A DNA stretch of 64,000 nt, taken from CALITV01 sp964415795. GTDB taxonomy: Bacteria > UBP6 > UBA1177 > JAKLFG01. Shown here one piece after another: positions 43,801-51,511 of this stretch. The stretch is taken from assembly GCA_964415795.1 (NCBI GenBank), contig CAYQBN010000011.1, positions 46,190-110,189 on the forward strand, given 5' to 3'. The translations under genes and the position numbers were made by a program. The notes below the pieces were generated by a model. The model saw only the letters and a program-made list of their open reading frames with translations, did not search any database and was not told the origin of the DNA. The number at the start of each line of letters is the position of its first letter. Positions within the stretch are counted from its first letter, which is position 1.

Positions 43801-43932
43801 ATCCAACGGCAACTCGCCACCTCGCTCACCGGCACGCTCACCGATATAGTCAGCGGCGCGACGGCAACGGTATCGGGCGGCACCGTCACCGTTTCGGTGC
43901 CAGCGATGGCCAGCGCGGTCTACACCAAGTAA
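40840..43932 (+). CDS. Surface alpha-amylase (GH13) lipoprotein with EGF-like modules
   Basis: The 1030-residue protein has a signal peptide ending FVFSC (Cys about 19), about 240 residues of EGF-like and related Cys modules, then a beta-sandwich-like region (about 260-400, aromatic-rich), another Cys module, an N-domain, and a GH13 barrel from about 535. The four GH13 regions are intact: VDFVGNHVH (I), GFRMDAVKH with nucleophile Asp 761 (II), VGETFDG with acid/base Glu 794 (III), FLGNHD with Asp 866 (IV). It hydrolyses alpha-1,4-glucans outside the cell. ATG 40840 is seven bases behind AGGAGG and downstream of the promoter; an earlier GTG at 40801 overlaps the -10. Confidence 0.88.
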   Translation: MHRMLPIMFLLLSIFVFSCEKQSTAGPCTGVDCSGHGTCDDSSGRAVCVCDEGYHPNGLLECIADTDPCDGVTCDEWETCINGACDPLPGKCNTTEDCGPNEECEDHTCVWHDPCEGVDCSGHGECKSGYGYGDEVFCDCDEGYHAVGLSCVADGTPDDDSLVPDDDTVTDPCAGVTCDEWKECQGGDCVLEPGRCDKTTDCDVQQICDTTNHTCIADPCLTVECGNGGVCSVDGITPLCNCPDGFMAEGLSCVADTGTPVNWCNVQWPPAIEATVGDAPTRTYSQIYIPGITDGGKPENSSVISQLGYTTKTLTYPVIQTDFVWIDADFNITGAGSYGNNHEYMADFPTAKTGVFKYLYRYSLNGGKGWYYCDLDGKVTSAAINPGVATISGNGENCGGTACAEWETCAVDTCEPLPGRCNATSDCADNEECDLLTHYCVNAAGALILDGTPTVTSDSYSFVVRYIGTDDLDLSKSIVTLNGTDITATLTYDATENTITISKSGITQKGKYSYLFRCRNSKDEALNTLYVPLWVETTPFDWRDAFLYQIMNDRFLNGDLSNDNPIAGVEPIRNWMGGDYAGIIAKLDEGYFDALGVNALWISSPVKNTEKSGKGMNDDYQYSAYHSYWPIATGWTHENSLSALSSPLEDHFGTEAELRELVRKAHAKGIRVLVDFVGNHVHLDSPLWALHQDDGWFNMAPDGKPANSNGGYNCGWDAPIECWFTDYLPDFDYRNQELLDLVLDHAVWLVQEYDFDGFRMDAVKHMVMAFTTGMRSRIQQEVVTTGIPFYMVGETFDGDKNKIAEYVGADKLDGQFDFPLYFQVRDILLQHSRGLNELADFVAANDTYYTDRWSGAIMSNFLGNHDVRRALTLAGGNTADAYKRLRMAQTFLMTSPGIPLVYQGDDIGMEGGDDPDNRRMMLFGAALSAEQQATLSHIRKLGVARQDHAALRTGARTTLIKESDIWAYRMKKGTDEVLVVLNRSNQTIQRQLATSLTGTLTDIVSGATATVSGGTVTVSVPAMASAVYTK

Positions 43933-43946
43933 GAAGCAGCGTGGCC

Positions 43947-44876
43947 ATGAACGTGAAGACCGCCACTGCTCGTCTATCGGTCATCTCGAACACGCTCCTT
44001 ATCATGCTCAAACTCATCACCGGCCTCGTCACCGGATCGGTGAGTATCCTTTCCGAGGCAATCCATTCTCTCTTCGACCTCATCGCGGCGCTCATCGCCT
44101 TTTTCAGCGTCCGCCTTTCCGAACAGCCGCCCGACACCGACCACCCGTACGGCCACGGAAAGGTCGAAGGGATCTCCGGATTCATCGAGGCGATCCTCAT
44201 CTTCGGCGCCGCCGGACTCATCATCTACGAGGCGGCTCATAAGATCATTGACGGGATCGAAGTCCGTTTCCCAGTGGCCGGCTTCGCCGTCATGGCCGTC
44301 TCGGCAGTCGCGAACACCCTCGTCTCGCGACGCCTTTACCGCGTGGCACGGGAAACAGGATCGCTCGCTCTCGAGGCCGACGCGCTCCACCTCAAGACCG
44401 ATGTCTACACCTCTGCCGGCGTCGCGCTGGGACTCCTCCTCCTCTGGGTCACCGACATCCATCTCCTCGACCCGATCGTCGCCACCGCGGTCGCCTGCCT
44501 CATCCTCTATGAATCGTGGCAGATGGCGAAGAAGTCGCTCGCGCCGCTCGTGGACCGGCGACTTTCGGATACCGAGCTCGCAACGATCCGGAACGCGATA
44601 GCCAAACATACCGACGACTATATCGGTTTTCACGAGATGCGCACCCGCAGTTCCGGGAACACGCAGTACATCGACCTCCACCTCGAGATGCCACGCCACC
44701 TTACCGTCGAGGAGTCACATCGCATTTGCGATGCGATAGAAAGGGAGATCGTTGCAGCCCTTCCCCGAGCCGAAGTGACGATCCATGTAGAGCCCTGTGC
44801 CTCTGACGATTGCTCTACCTGCGCTCACCACACCACCGCGTGCGACAAGAGAAGTGAAGGATCTCCGTCGTCTTAA
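43947..44876 (+). CDS. Cation diffusion facilitator (CDF) family metal transporter
   Basis: The 309-residue inner-membrane protein has about six hydrophobic helices. GSVSILSEAIHSLFDLIAALIAF in helix II and HPYGHGKVEG in the following loop, plus ALHLKTDVYTSAGVALG in helix V (metal site residues His and Asp), are CDF signatures; helix II has Glu-Ala where DS is usual. A C-terminal cytosolic domain (about 205-290) ends in a Cys/His-rich tail CASDDCSTCAHHTTAC that could bind metal. It exports Zn2+, Fe2+ or Mn2+ by proton antiport. ATG 43947 follows the amylase stop by 14 bases; GTG 43941 is an alternative. Confidence 0.9.
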   Translation: MNVKTATARLSVISNTLLIMLKLITGLVTGSVSILSEAIHSLFDLIAALIAFFSVRLSEQPPDTDHPYGHGKVEGISGFIEAILIFGAAGLIIYEAAHKIIDGIEVRFPVAGFAVMAVSAVANTLVSRRLYRVARETGSLALEADALHLKTDVYTSAGVALGLLLLWVTDIHLLDPIVATAVACLILYESWQMAKKSLAPLVDRRLSDTELATIRNAIAKHTDDYIGFHEMRTRSSGNTQYIDLHLEMPRHLTVEESHRICDAIEREIVAALPRAEVTIHVEPCASDDCSTCAHHTTACDKRSEGSPSS

Positions 44877-44899
44877 TCAGATCCTTTGAAGGAGGATCC

Positions 44900-46024
44900 A
44901 TGTTCCAGCGACTCTTGATGGCGTGTCTTGCGATCATCTGTGCCTGTGAACGCGCCACATCCCCTGAGGATCGCCCGACAAGCACCGCCTCCGTTTGTCC
45001 CTCGCTCGACGCGACAAAGGCAGCGGAACTCGCTTCGCTTACGCTGAAATGTAGCGACACCGAGTATCCGAACAAACAGTGCTACATCTATGAAAAGGAA
45101 GGGGACCTCAAACCGACACGGCTCAACAACCCTTCTTTTTATGGCTGTTTCGATTGGCACTCGGCAGTACATGGCCACTGGACGATGGTGAAACTGCTCA
45201 AGAAATTCCCCGATATGCCGAACGCCGCCGCGGTGCGAACAAAACTCTCGGAGCACCTGAGACCCGAAAAGATCGCCGCTGAACTCGCCTATTTCCAGTC
45301 TCCTGCCGGTAAGACATTCGAGCGAACCTACGGCTGGGCGTGGCTTCTGCGACTCGCCGCCGAGCTCGAGACATGGGACGATCCCGACGCCGTGAAGTGG
45401 CGCGAGGCACTCCGACCGCTCGCCCGGCACATTGCCCAAAAGACACGGGACTATCTTCCGCGTCTTTCGTTTCCGGTACGCACCGGCGTTCATGGGAACC
45501 TCGCTTTCTCTCTGGTACACATGCTCGACTACGCCCGCACCGTGAAAGACAGTGAACTCGAGCGGATCATCGTGTCACGATCCCTCGACTTTTACCTTCA
45601 CGATACCGACTGTCCGGTCGCATACGAACCATCGGGCGTTGACTTCATTTCACCATGCCTTGCCGAGGCCGACCTCATGCGCCGTGTTCTGCCGCAGAAA
45701 GAGTTTTCGGCATGGCTCACCGCCTTTCTCCCCGATCCCCATGCTCCCGCATTCAAGAATCTTACCGAGCCGCCGGTTGTGCTCGACAAAAAAGACTATG
45801 CAATCGGGCACCTCATCGGCCTCATGTTCCATCGCGCGTGGAGCTTCACGGGCATTGCACGGGCTCTGCCCCCTCGCGATCCGCGCATCACCGCCTACCG
45901 ACGGTTCGCAGCGCACCACTGTACACAGGGATTCGCCAACATGAACGAATCGGGCTACGGCGGCGAACATTGGCTCGCGACCTTCGCGACCGGAGCCGCG
46001 ACCGGCTTTGAAGAAATAAAATAA
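44900..46024 (+). CDS. DUF2891 family lipoprotein
   Basis: The 374-residue protein starts with a short signal peptide ending AIICAC (Cys about 16). The mature part matches DUF2891: YPNKQCYIY, NPSFYGCFDWHSAVHGHWTMVKLLKKFP near the N-terminus, ERTYGWAWLLRLAAEL, RTGVHGNLAFSLVHMLDYA and EPSGVDFISPCLAEADLMRRVL. The family resembles helical-barrel glycan-processing proteins in its aromatic/acidic motifs, but no activity is established. GGAGGATCC gives a good ribosome-binding site; the gene follows the CDF stop by 23 bases. Confidence 0.82.
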   Translation: MFQRLLMACLAIICACERATSPEDRPTSTASVCPSLDATKAAELASLTLKCSDTEYPNKQCYIYEKEGDLKPTRLNNPSFYGCFDWHSAVHGHWTMVKLLKKFPDMPNAAAVRTKLSEHLRPEKIAAELAYFQSPAGKTFERTYGWAWLLRLAAELETWDDPDAVKWREALRPLARHIAQKTRDYLPRLSFPVRTGVHGNLAFSLVHMLDYARTVKDSELERIIVSRSLDFYLHDTDCPVAYEPSGVDFISPCLAEADLMRRVLPQKEFSAWLTAFLPDPHAPAFKNLTEPPVVLDKKDYAIGHLIGLMFHRAWSFTGIARALPPRDPRITAYRRFAAHHCTQGFANMNESGYGGEHWLATFATGAATGFEEIK

Positions 46025-46048
46025 AAAAAAGGCTCTGCAACGGGCCTG
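46022..46048 (-). terminator. Possible intrinsic terminator after thx
   Basis: On the minus strand a 4-bp stem AGGC/GCCT is followed directly by a run of T residues continuing into an A/T-rich stretch. The stem is short, so this is a weak call. Confidence 0.35.
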
Positions 46049-46063
46049 AGAACGGGGAAAGGA

Positions 46064-46177
46064 CTATTCGTCCTTCTTTTTCTTGAGCTGCCTGACCTTC
46101 TCCGGGCGGGGGCGCGTTTTGCCATAAGATGCGCGCCATATCTTGCCACGCTTGGTCCGCCGATCACCTCGTCCCAT
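46064..46177 (-). CDS. 30S ribosomal protein bTHX (Thx)
   Basis: A 37-residue basic protein starting MGRGDRRTKRGKIWRASYGK, then TRPRPEKVRQLKKKKDE. Other members of this small family share the pattern MGKGDxxTxRGKI-x-GSYG-x-xRP, a peptide wedged into the head of the 30S subunit. GGAGG sits six bases before the ATG. It lies 45 bases downstream of tRNA-Ala on the same strand and is probably cotranscribed. The TAG stop is followed at 46046-46022 by a weak stem (AGGC/GCCT) and nine T residues on the minus strand, a possible terminator. The gene is too short for ordinary length cut-offs. Confidence 0.85.
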   Translation of the reverse strand: MGRGDRRTKRGKIWRASYGKTRPRPEKVRQLKKKKDE

Positions 46178-46222
46178 GTGTCTCCTCCGTCAATGTATGG
46201 TATGCCTTCCTGACATCGAAAA

Positions 46223-46298
46223 TGGTGGAGCTGAACGGGTTCGAACCGTCGACCCCTTGAATGCCATTCAAGTGCGCTCCCAATTGCGCCACAGCCCC
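46223..46298 (-). tRNA. tRNA-Ala, anticodon GGC
   Basis: Seventy-six bases with encoded CCA fold as a standard cloverleaf. The acceptor stem GGGGCTG/CAGCTCC has one G-T pair and the D arm is GCGC/GCGC. The anticodon stem is CTTGA/TCAAG with loop ATGGCAT (anticodon GGC after U33). The T arm is GACGG/CCGTT with TTCGAAC. It reads GCC and GCU alanine codons. A promoter with a perfect -35 lies upstream and thx downstream. Confidence 0.95.
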
Positions 46299-46312
46299 AC
46301 CATGCGGCGGTT

Positions 46313-46340
46313 TTTATAATCAGAAAGAGGCCTCTGTCAA
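46313..46340 (-). promoter_or_regulatory. Predicted promoter of the tRNA-Ala/thx unit
   Basis: On the minus strand TTGACA (46340-46335) and TATAAA (46318-46313) are 16 bases apart; the tRNA begins 15 bases after the -10. This is the closest match to the sigma-70 consensus in the window. Confidence 0.7.
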
Positions 46341-46362
46341 TCTTTTTGAATGGTTCCGAGGT

Positions 46363-49300
46363 CTATCTAAATACGATGTAATCTTCTTGCCGGCTCACGA
46401 CCTCCTGCACCGCCATCCGGAAAGAAGGGTACTCCGGAGGTTGAAGCATGGTACACTCCTTCGTGTACACCGTTTTCATGGTAATGGTATTCCCCGAAGG
46501 AGCAATCGTTCGCTCGACGGTAAAACAGGGCCCCTCCGTCCTGAAGGGGTTGGGAAGAGAAACGATCTTCGCTTTCGGAGGCAATTGGATACGCACCCCC
46601 ATCGTCAGGTAACCTTTGATACCAAGGTCCATGGGAAGAACACGTGTGGTAAGTTTCGCAGTGCCTGCTCCAATGAGCGAAGCAGGGATAAGAAGGCGCT
46701 TACCCCCATCCTGTGGCGAGAGAAGATTTGACACATCAGCCTCAATAGTGAGGGTAAGCGGTCGCGAGATGTCTTCGATGTCGCTGTGTTCTGCTTTGCT
46801 GAGCGTGCCACCACGAAAAAGGCTGTTGACTATCCCTTGGAACAGCTTTTCGGAATCGCGTTGCGTTCTCAGGGTTCGCCGGATAGACGACGAGGTAGGA
46901 CCGCGAACGGTTATCTGGGAGCGTACCGTTACCGTCCCGTTCTCGCTCACGGTGAAGACCGTATCGTGTTCCTCGAAGTTGAAGGCAGGGGGCTGGTAGG
47001 GTATCTCGAGAAAACGCCACGCGGCGGTGTCGGGATCCATCACGAGCGCCATGACTCCCTGATCATCGGACCGAAGGGTGCCGATCTCCAAAAGGTCAAC
47101 GGTCGGGTCCATGAAGAAGTCCGTTTCGATCCCCGGCTGAACTGGTACGTGTACGATGGCATGGTTGAACTGCTGATTTGGTATCTTCATCTGCAGTTTA
47201 CCGCTGTCGCGCGTCCGGAGGATGGCATACTCGAGTTTGATCCCTATCTCCTTGGCCAATTGTATCATAAGCACCGCTTTGTCCTTACAATCACCGTAGC
47301 GCCGCTCGAGAATCTGGGTCGGCGTGTGTGGTTTTACACCGGCGATGGTCGTCTCATAATCCTGTTGATACCGTATCTCCTGCGCAACGAAACGGAACAG
47401 GGCATCGAGTTTCTCGCGTAGCGTTTCCTTCCCTGCCGTAAGACGAACCGCGAGATCGCGAACCTCCTTGTTGGAAACGAAGGCCTTTTTAAGCAGCGCT
47501 CGCTCCCAGTTCACATACTCTTCCCAATTCTTCACCGAACTTATTGTGATCTTCTCGAGGAGGTCACCTACCGGCGGCATCATCGGCTCAGGAGACAGCG
47601 GTGGCCGGTTCCGAGCGATAAATATCTTCATGGTACGAGTTCCCAACGATGCAGTCCTTTCTTCGACATCTCCTTGGATGTCAAAGACCATATCGCGTTT
47701 CGGATCGTAGATGAGTCGCAATTCGCTGTGAAGCATCTGGTAGTAGGTCGTCTGCAGATACCACTCGGCAAGGAAGTGGTTCTCGAGAAACCGGAGCGCT
47801 GGACTATAGTGGATATACTGCACAACGGTTGCCGATCCCTTCTCCAGTTGGCGGAACCGTATCTGTGAGCCGCGAATGGAACTGGCCTCCTGTCGTACAC
47901 CGTTCGGATCGATCGAGTACGCCTTACGTATCTTGACCGATCCGGTGTAGGGAAGATTTTCGTTGATGAGAATATCCCTCCCCGCATCGTTGATGACTAG
48001 TTTCACCTCGGTGATGTACCACTTGGCCGAGCCGTCATCGTTGACCTGTACGACAGCATGATCGTAAACCATGAGCGCCTTCGCTGCCGGATCAGGAGTA
48101 ACGGTTCGAGCGGCAACAATGAGGCGTTTTATCTCCTCATCATCAGGGACGAACGCCTCTGTAGGATCCTTCTCGGCGGTGGCAGTAAGGTACGCCACCT
48201 TATCGGCAAGCGAGGCGTTGCGCGGGTTACGGTCGAGCGCCTCGCGCCAACGACGGATCGCCTCTTCGCGCAGGCCGCGCTCCCACGCGAGGTCCCCGAG
48301 GTTCTGGTACGCCCGTGGCTCGTACGGCGCCAATGCCGCCGCCCGCTCGAACGCCCGTCGCGCTTCGTCGTAGCGTTTCATGCGTCGGAGCAGTTCTCCC
48401 TGTTCCGCCGGATAATCGGGGTTATCGGGCGAGATGATCGTCATAATGTTCACCAGAGCAAGCGCACCGGCATAATCCTGCCGCGATCGTGCCTGAGAGA
48501 CGAGCCGCCGTATCGTGGCAAGCCGTCCCGGCTCGACAGCAAGCGCGGCGTGGAATCGTTTCTCGGCATCCGGTTCATAACCTTGGGCTTCCAAGCAATC
48601 GGCCTCGGCGACGACGATGCCGGCATCGTCGGGCCAGCGCGCCGCCATCGCCGCAAAGGTATCGCACCGGTCCTTGGAGAGACCGCGTTCACCGAGCACC
48701 TCGGCGATCCCCCAGTAGGCTCCCTCCGCATTGGGCTCGAGCGCCAGCGCGGCGCGATAGTCCTCTTCGGCGCTATCACGGATCCCCTTGCGCCGGTAGA
48801 ACTCGCCCCGCTGCACGAAGAACCCTGCCGTACGGATGCCGTTCACCTCTATCGCTCTGTTGAGAAGGTCTATGAGTTGTCCCTCCTCGTCATGTTCCCA
48901 GAAGATCCTCGCCGCGAGGAACATCGCAAAAGGATTGTCGGGACTCCCCTCATAGAAGGAAAGCACCGCTTGCTTTGCCCGTTTCCGATCCCCCTCTCGC
49001 TCGGCACGGAGCGATTGCAGGAAAAAGGCTCGATTCTGTTCCGGGATCGTTGAGCGAAGCATCTCGACCTCTTCCGGAACGACCGGCTGGGCCACCGCTA
49101 CCGCAAGTGGCTCCCCGCCGATATCAGCGGCGGCACGGAGCGTCGTGAGCGGCGTTCCGTCGGGTGCTGTAAGGCGCGCCGCGAAGAGCCATGAATCGCT
49201 CTCCGCCGCCGATTTGACAAGAATACGGTTCCAGCCTTTCGCCAACCGAAGGGGGATGCGGATGGTGTCATAGAAGAAGCGTTCGAGTTTGTCGTTGGCA

Positions 49301-50148
49301 TACACCTGCTTATCGCCCAACCATACCGCGGTGGGATTGCCGGTGCTGATGAGAAGCAGGACATCGCGCTCCTCCGAAGCCGCGACATGAGTGACGAGGT
49401 AGGCCACCGACCAATTATCAGGGTAGAGAAGGTTCTTGAGGGAGAGGAATCGATCGTGCCGCGTTGGGAGAAGCCGCATCCAGCCGACTTCACCATTCTG
49501 CCCCTTATATCGTTTGCTGAAATCGATCTCCTGTTCCGGGGGGAAGGTTTCGTAGAACCCTTTCCCCTGATCGTTATCGAAAGTTCCTATGACCATCCAT
49601 TCCCCGAGGTATCCGATCTTATCGGCTATCCGACGCACCTCGGGTATCTGTCCGAGATCGAGGAGCATGTCAGCCGCCACTGCCGCCGCCATAGAGCGGA
49701 TGAACGGATCGGGATGTCGTTCCGCCAGCAGGGTGAACAGGGGGACGAAGCGTTTCTTTTCTCCACCGGAAAGATCGCGGCTCAATTGATAGATATCCAG
49801 ATCGGCATGAGGGTTGGAAAGATCGCACAAAGCGCGAGCAAGATGTTCGTTGGCAGCACGGCGATCGCCGCGCACGAGCGCCCACCACGAGGCCATCTCG
49901 TGCACCTCATGATTGCCCGGATACCGTTCAAGCGTCACCGCAAGGATGCGATCGAAATCACCCGGACGCGGTCCGACGCCGAAGAAAAGGTCAGCAAGCA
50001 ACGAGACCTCCTCCCCGCCCTTCCGGGTGGCCAGATCACAGAACGGGGCACCGGGCCCCTTCTCGGGGACTGCCGACGACCTTTCCCCCGTCGCGCAGGA
50101 AACAGTGAACAAGAAAAGCGCGGCACAGAAAACGATGAGACGCCCCAT
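46363..50148 (-). CDS. Large lipoprotein with TPR repeats, DUF3857 and transglutaminase-like domains
   Basis: The 1261-residue protein has a signal peptide ending LFTVSC (Cys about 18). Residues about 50-370 are helical and beta-sandwich-like (VLLLISTGNPTAVWLGDKQVY). About 380-640 is a TPR array (YRAALALEPNAEGAYWGIAEVL; ALAPYEPRAYQNLGDLAWERG). A DUF3857 domain at about 690-860 (AVVQVNDDGSAKWYITEVKLVIND) is followed by a transglutaminase-like domain with RYGDCKDKAVLMIQL (catalytic Cys about 970), FNHAIVHV (His) and FFMDPT (Asp), so the Cys-His-Asp triad looks intact. The C-terminus is beta-rich. It probably cleaves or crosslinks peptides at the periplasmic face of a membrane. GAGGTG precedes the ATG. 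Confidence 0.82.
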   Translation of the reverse strand: MGRLIVFCAALFLFTVSCATGERSSAVPEKGPGAPFCDLATRKGGEEVSLLADLFFGVGPRPGDFDRILAVTLERYPGNHEVHEMASWWALVRGDRRAANEHLARALCDLSNPHADLDIYQLSRDLSGGEKKRFVPLFTLLAERHPDPFIRSMAAAVAADMLLDLGQIPEVRRIADKIGYLGEWMVIGTFDNDQGKGFYETFPPEQEIDFSKRYKGQNGEVGWMRLLPTRHDRFLSLKNLLYPDNWSVAYLVTHVAASEERDVLLLISTGNPTAVWLGDKQVYANDKLERFFYDTIRIPLRLAKGWNRILVKSAAESDSWLFAARLTAPDGTPLTTLRAAADIGGEPLAVAVAQPVVPEEVEMLRSTIPEQNRAFFLQSLRAEREGDRKRAKQAVLSFYEGSPDNPFAMFLAARIFWEHDEEGQLIDLLNRAIEVNGIRTAGFFVQRGEFYRRKGIRDSAEEDYRAALALEPNAEGAYWGIAEVLGERGLSKDRCDTFAAMAARWPDDAGIVVAEADCLEAQGYEPDAEKRFHAALAVEPGRLATIRRLVSQARSRQDYAGALALVNIMTIISPDNPDYPAEQGELLRRMKRYDEARRAFERAAALAPYEPRAYQNLGDLAWERGLREEAIRRWREALDRNPRNASLADKVAYLTATAEKDPTEAFVPDDEEIKRLIVAARTVTPDPAAKALMVYDHAVVQVNDDGSAKWYITEVKLVINDAGRDILINENLPYTGSVKIRKAYSIDPNGVRQEASSIRGSQIRFRQLEKGSATVVQYIHYSPALRFLENHFLAEWYLQTTYYQMLHSELRLIYDPKRDMVFDIQGDVEERTASLGTRTMKIFIARNRPPLSPEPMMPPVGDLLEKITISSVKNWEEYVNWERALLKKAFVSNKEVRDLAVRLTAGKETLREKLDALFRFVAQEIRYQQDYETTIAGVKPHTPTQILERRYGDCKDKAVLMIQLAKEIGIKLEYAILRTRDSGKLQMKIPNQQFNHAIVHVPVQPGIETDFFMDPTVDLLEIGTLRSDDQGVMALVMDPDTAAWRFLEIPYQPPAFNFEEHDTVFTVSENGTVTVRSQITVRGPTSSSIRRTLRTQRDSEKLFQGIVNSLFRGGTLSKAEHSDIEDISRPLTLTIEADVSNLLSPQDGGKRLLIPASLIGAGTAKLTTRVLPMDLGIKGYLTMGVRIQLPPKAKIVSLPNPFRTEGPCFTVERTIAPSGNTITMKTVYTKECTMLQPPEYPSFRMAVQEVVSRQEDYIVFR

Positions 50149-50172
50149 GAAACACCTCGATGACGATTGATC

Positions 50173-50184
50173 GTTCGATCGAAC
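50173..50184. promoter_or_regulatory. Perfect 12-bp palindrome GTTCGATCGAAC, candidate operator
   Basis: It overlaps the -10 (50187-50182) and transcription start region of the DUF3857 lipoprotein promoter and lies just upstream of the divergent barrel gene promoter, a position suited to a repressor. Confidence 0.4.
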
Positions 50185-50210
50185 CTACCACAGAAAACGA
50201 GCTCCTTCAA
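50182..50210 (-). promoter_or_regulatory. Predicted sigma-70 promoter of the DUF3857 lipoprotein
   Basis: On the minus strand TTGAAG (50210-50205) and TAGGTT (50187-50182) with a 17-base spacer. Confidence 0.5.
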
Positions 50211-50218
50211 CTTTATCT

Positions 50219-50247
50219 TTGCAATCATCCGATTTCTTGGCTATGTT
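50219..50247 (+). promoter_or_regulatory. Predicted sigma-70 promoter of the Omp85-like gene, placing the transcript start at the ATG
   Basis: TTGCAA (50219-50224) and TATGTT (50242-50247) with a 17-base spacer. The ATG at 50254 is six bases after the -10, where transcription would begin, so the mRNA may be leaderless; no ribosome-binding site precedes this ATG. Confidence 0.5.
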
Positions 50248-50253
50248 TTCTCC

Positions 50254-51432
50254 ATGAGAACGCTTCTTTTCCTCGTGGTCGTTTTGTCCGTTTTTGTACG
50301 ACCTCTGAATGCCGCATATCCCGCCGGATCCGCGGAAATCCCTCTGCGCAACAGCTCGGGACAATGCACTGATCCCGGCCCCGCCGACGAGCATCCTGTC
50401 ACCCCATCGGACCAAGAAAAAGAAAAAGACTCGGGCATCGTCGCCTTTCCGATCGCCTTCTATACCTCCGACACGAGCTTCGGTTTCGGCGGCACCGCCA
50501 TCCTGTTCCGTAAAAATTACGAAACCGACGAGGAAAAGCGGAGCGATTCGTTCACAACGGTGCTCTTCTACACGCTCAACAACCAGATACTCAATGCCAA
50601 CGCCGGGACCCTCTACCTCGATGAAGGAAAGTATAAAGCCGATCTGGTACTGGTCGTCTCCCGTTACCCCGAAGAGTTCTACGGCATCGGCCCTCATAGC
50701 CCGTGGCGTCCCGAAACATACACGCCGCTTACGGTGAGAGGTGAAGTCACCTTCTCGATGCGCCTGTGGGAAAAGATATACGGCGGGCTCAGTGTCCTAC
50801 AGGGGTACCACAAGCTCTTCTCTTACCAAGAAGACGGACCACTGGCCGACTATGTGGCGCATACGAGGCCGAGCGGTTTCTTCTCGGGACTCGGCGTCAA
50901 GTTCACCCGCGACACCCGCGATGCCTCGCTCTACCCGCGTGACGGATCGCTCACCGTCCTTTCGATCACCTGCTTCAACGAGGCGCTCCTGAGCGACTTC
51001 TCGTTTACCACCCTTCTGTTCGATCATCGTCACTACCATCCTCTGCCGCTGAAAAGCATTCTTGCGTGGCAGTTCTCACTGAACACCATCATCACCGGAG
51101 ATGCCCCTCTTCCCTATCTCCCCTCCTTGGGGAACCAGAATCTCATGCGCGGCTATCCGCAGGGCCGCTATCGTGACAAGACCTCCGTGGCGGCTCAGGT
51201 CGAATGGCGTGTGCCGATCTGGTGGCGGTTCGGAGCCGTCCTTTTCGCGGGGATCGGCACCGTTGACCGAAGCCTCGCGCGCTACCTTTTCGACGACCTC
51301 AAGTTCGCCGGAGGCGCCGGACTCCGCGTCACGCTGAGCACGAAGAACAACATCAACTTTCGCTTCGACTTCGGCATGTCGGCGGAACGCCCCTATCTGA
51401 AGCTCTATTTCAATTTACTCGAAGCGTTCTGA
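50254..51432 (+). CDS. Omp85/BamA-type outer-membrane barrel protein without POTRA domains
   Basis: The 392-residue protein has a signal peptide (TLLFLVVVLSVFVRPLNAA) and then alternating strands of a surface-antigen (D15) barrel: AFYTSDTSFGFGGTAILF, FSGLGVKFTRDTRDASLYPRDGS with the conserved R-D-T-R-D turn, NLMRGYPQGRYRDKTSVAAQVEWRVP with the family's G-x-RGY and loop-6-like region, and a C-terminal strand ending in Phe. There is no room for POTRA domains, unlike BamA or TamA. ATG 50254 was chosen for the signal peptide; upstream in-frame codons would lengthen it past the predicted promoter. Transport or phospholipid/lipoprotein handling is possible. Confidence 0.78.
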   Translation: MRTLLFLVVVLSVFVRPLNAAYPAGSAEIPLRNSSGQCTDPGPADEHPVTPSDQEKEKDSGIVAFPIAFYTSDTSFGFGGTAILFRKNYETDEEKRSDSFTTVLFYTLNNQILNANAGTLYLDEGKYKADLVLVVSRYPEEFYGIGPHSPWRPETYTPLTVRGEVTFSMRLWEKIYGGLSVLQGYHKLFSYQEDGPLADYVAHTRPSGFFSGLGVKFTRDTRDASLYPRDGSLTVLSITCFNEALLSDFSFTTLLFDHRHYHPLPLKSILAWQFSLNTIITGDAPLPYLPSLGNQNLMRGYPQGRYRDKTSVAAQVEWRVPIWWRFGAVLFAGIGTVDRSLARYLFDDLKFAGGAGLRVTLSTKNNINFRFDFGMSAERPYLKLYFNLLEAF

Positions 51433-51451
51433 AAGAAACCTCCTCTCAACA

Positions 51452-51480
51452 TTGCATTGCCGTTTCCTTTTTGCTATAGT
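51452..51480 (+). promoter_or_regulatory. Predicted sigma-70 promoter of the diguanylate cyclase operon
   Basis: TTGCAT (51452-51457) and TATAGT (51475-51480) with a 17-base spacer and TGC before the -10. A 5-bp stem CCTCT/AGAGG (51481-51499) begins right at the transcript start. Confidence 0.6.
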
Positions 51481-51511
51481 CCTCTTCGCTAAGTAGAGGC
51501 TCGCAGAGACC

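Noticed and set aside
46223..46298. Riboswitch or T-box upstream of thx
   Set aside because: The structured sequence is a complete tRNA-Ala with CCA, not a leader element.
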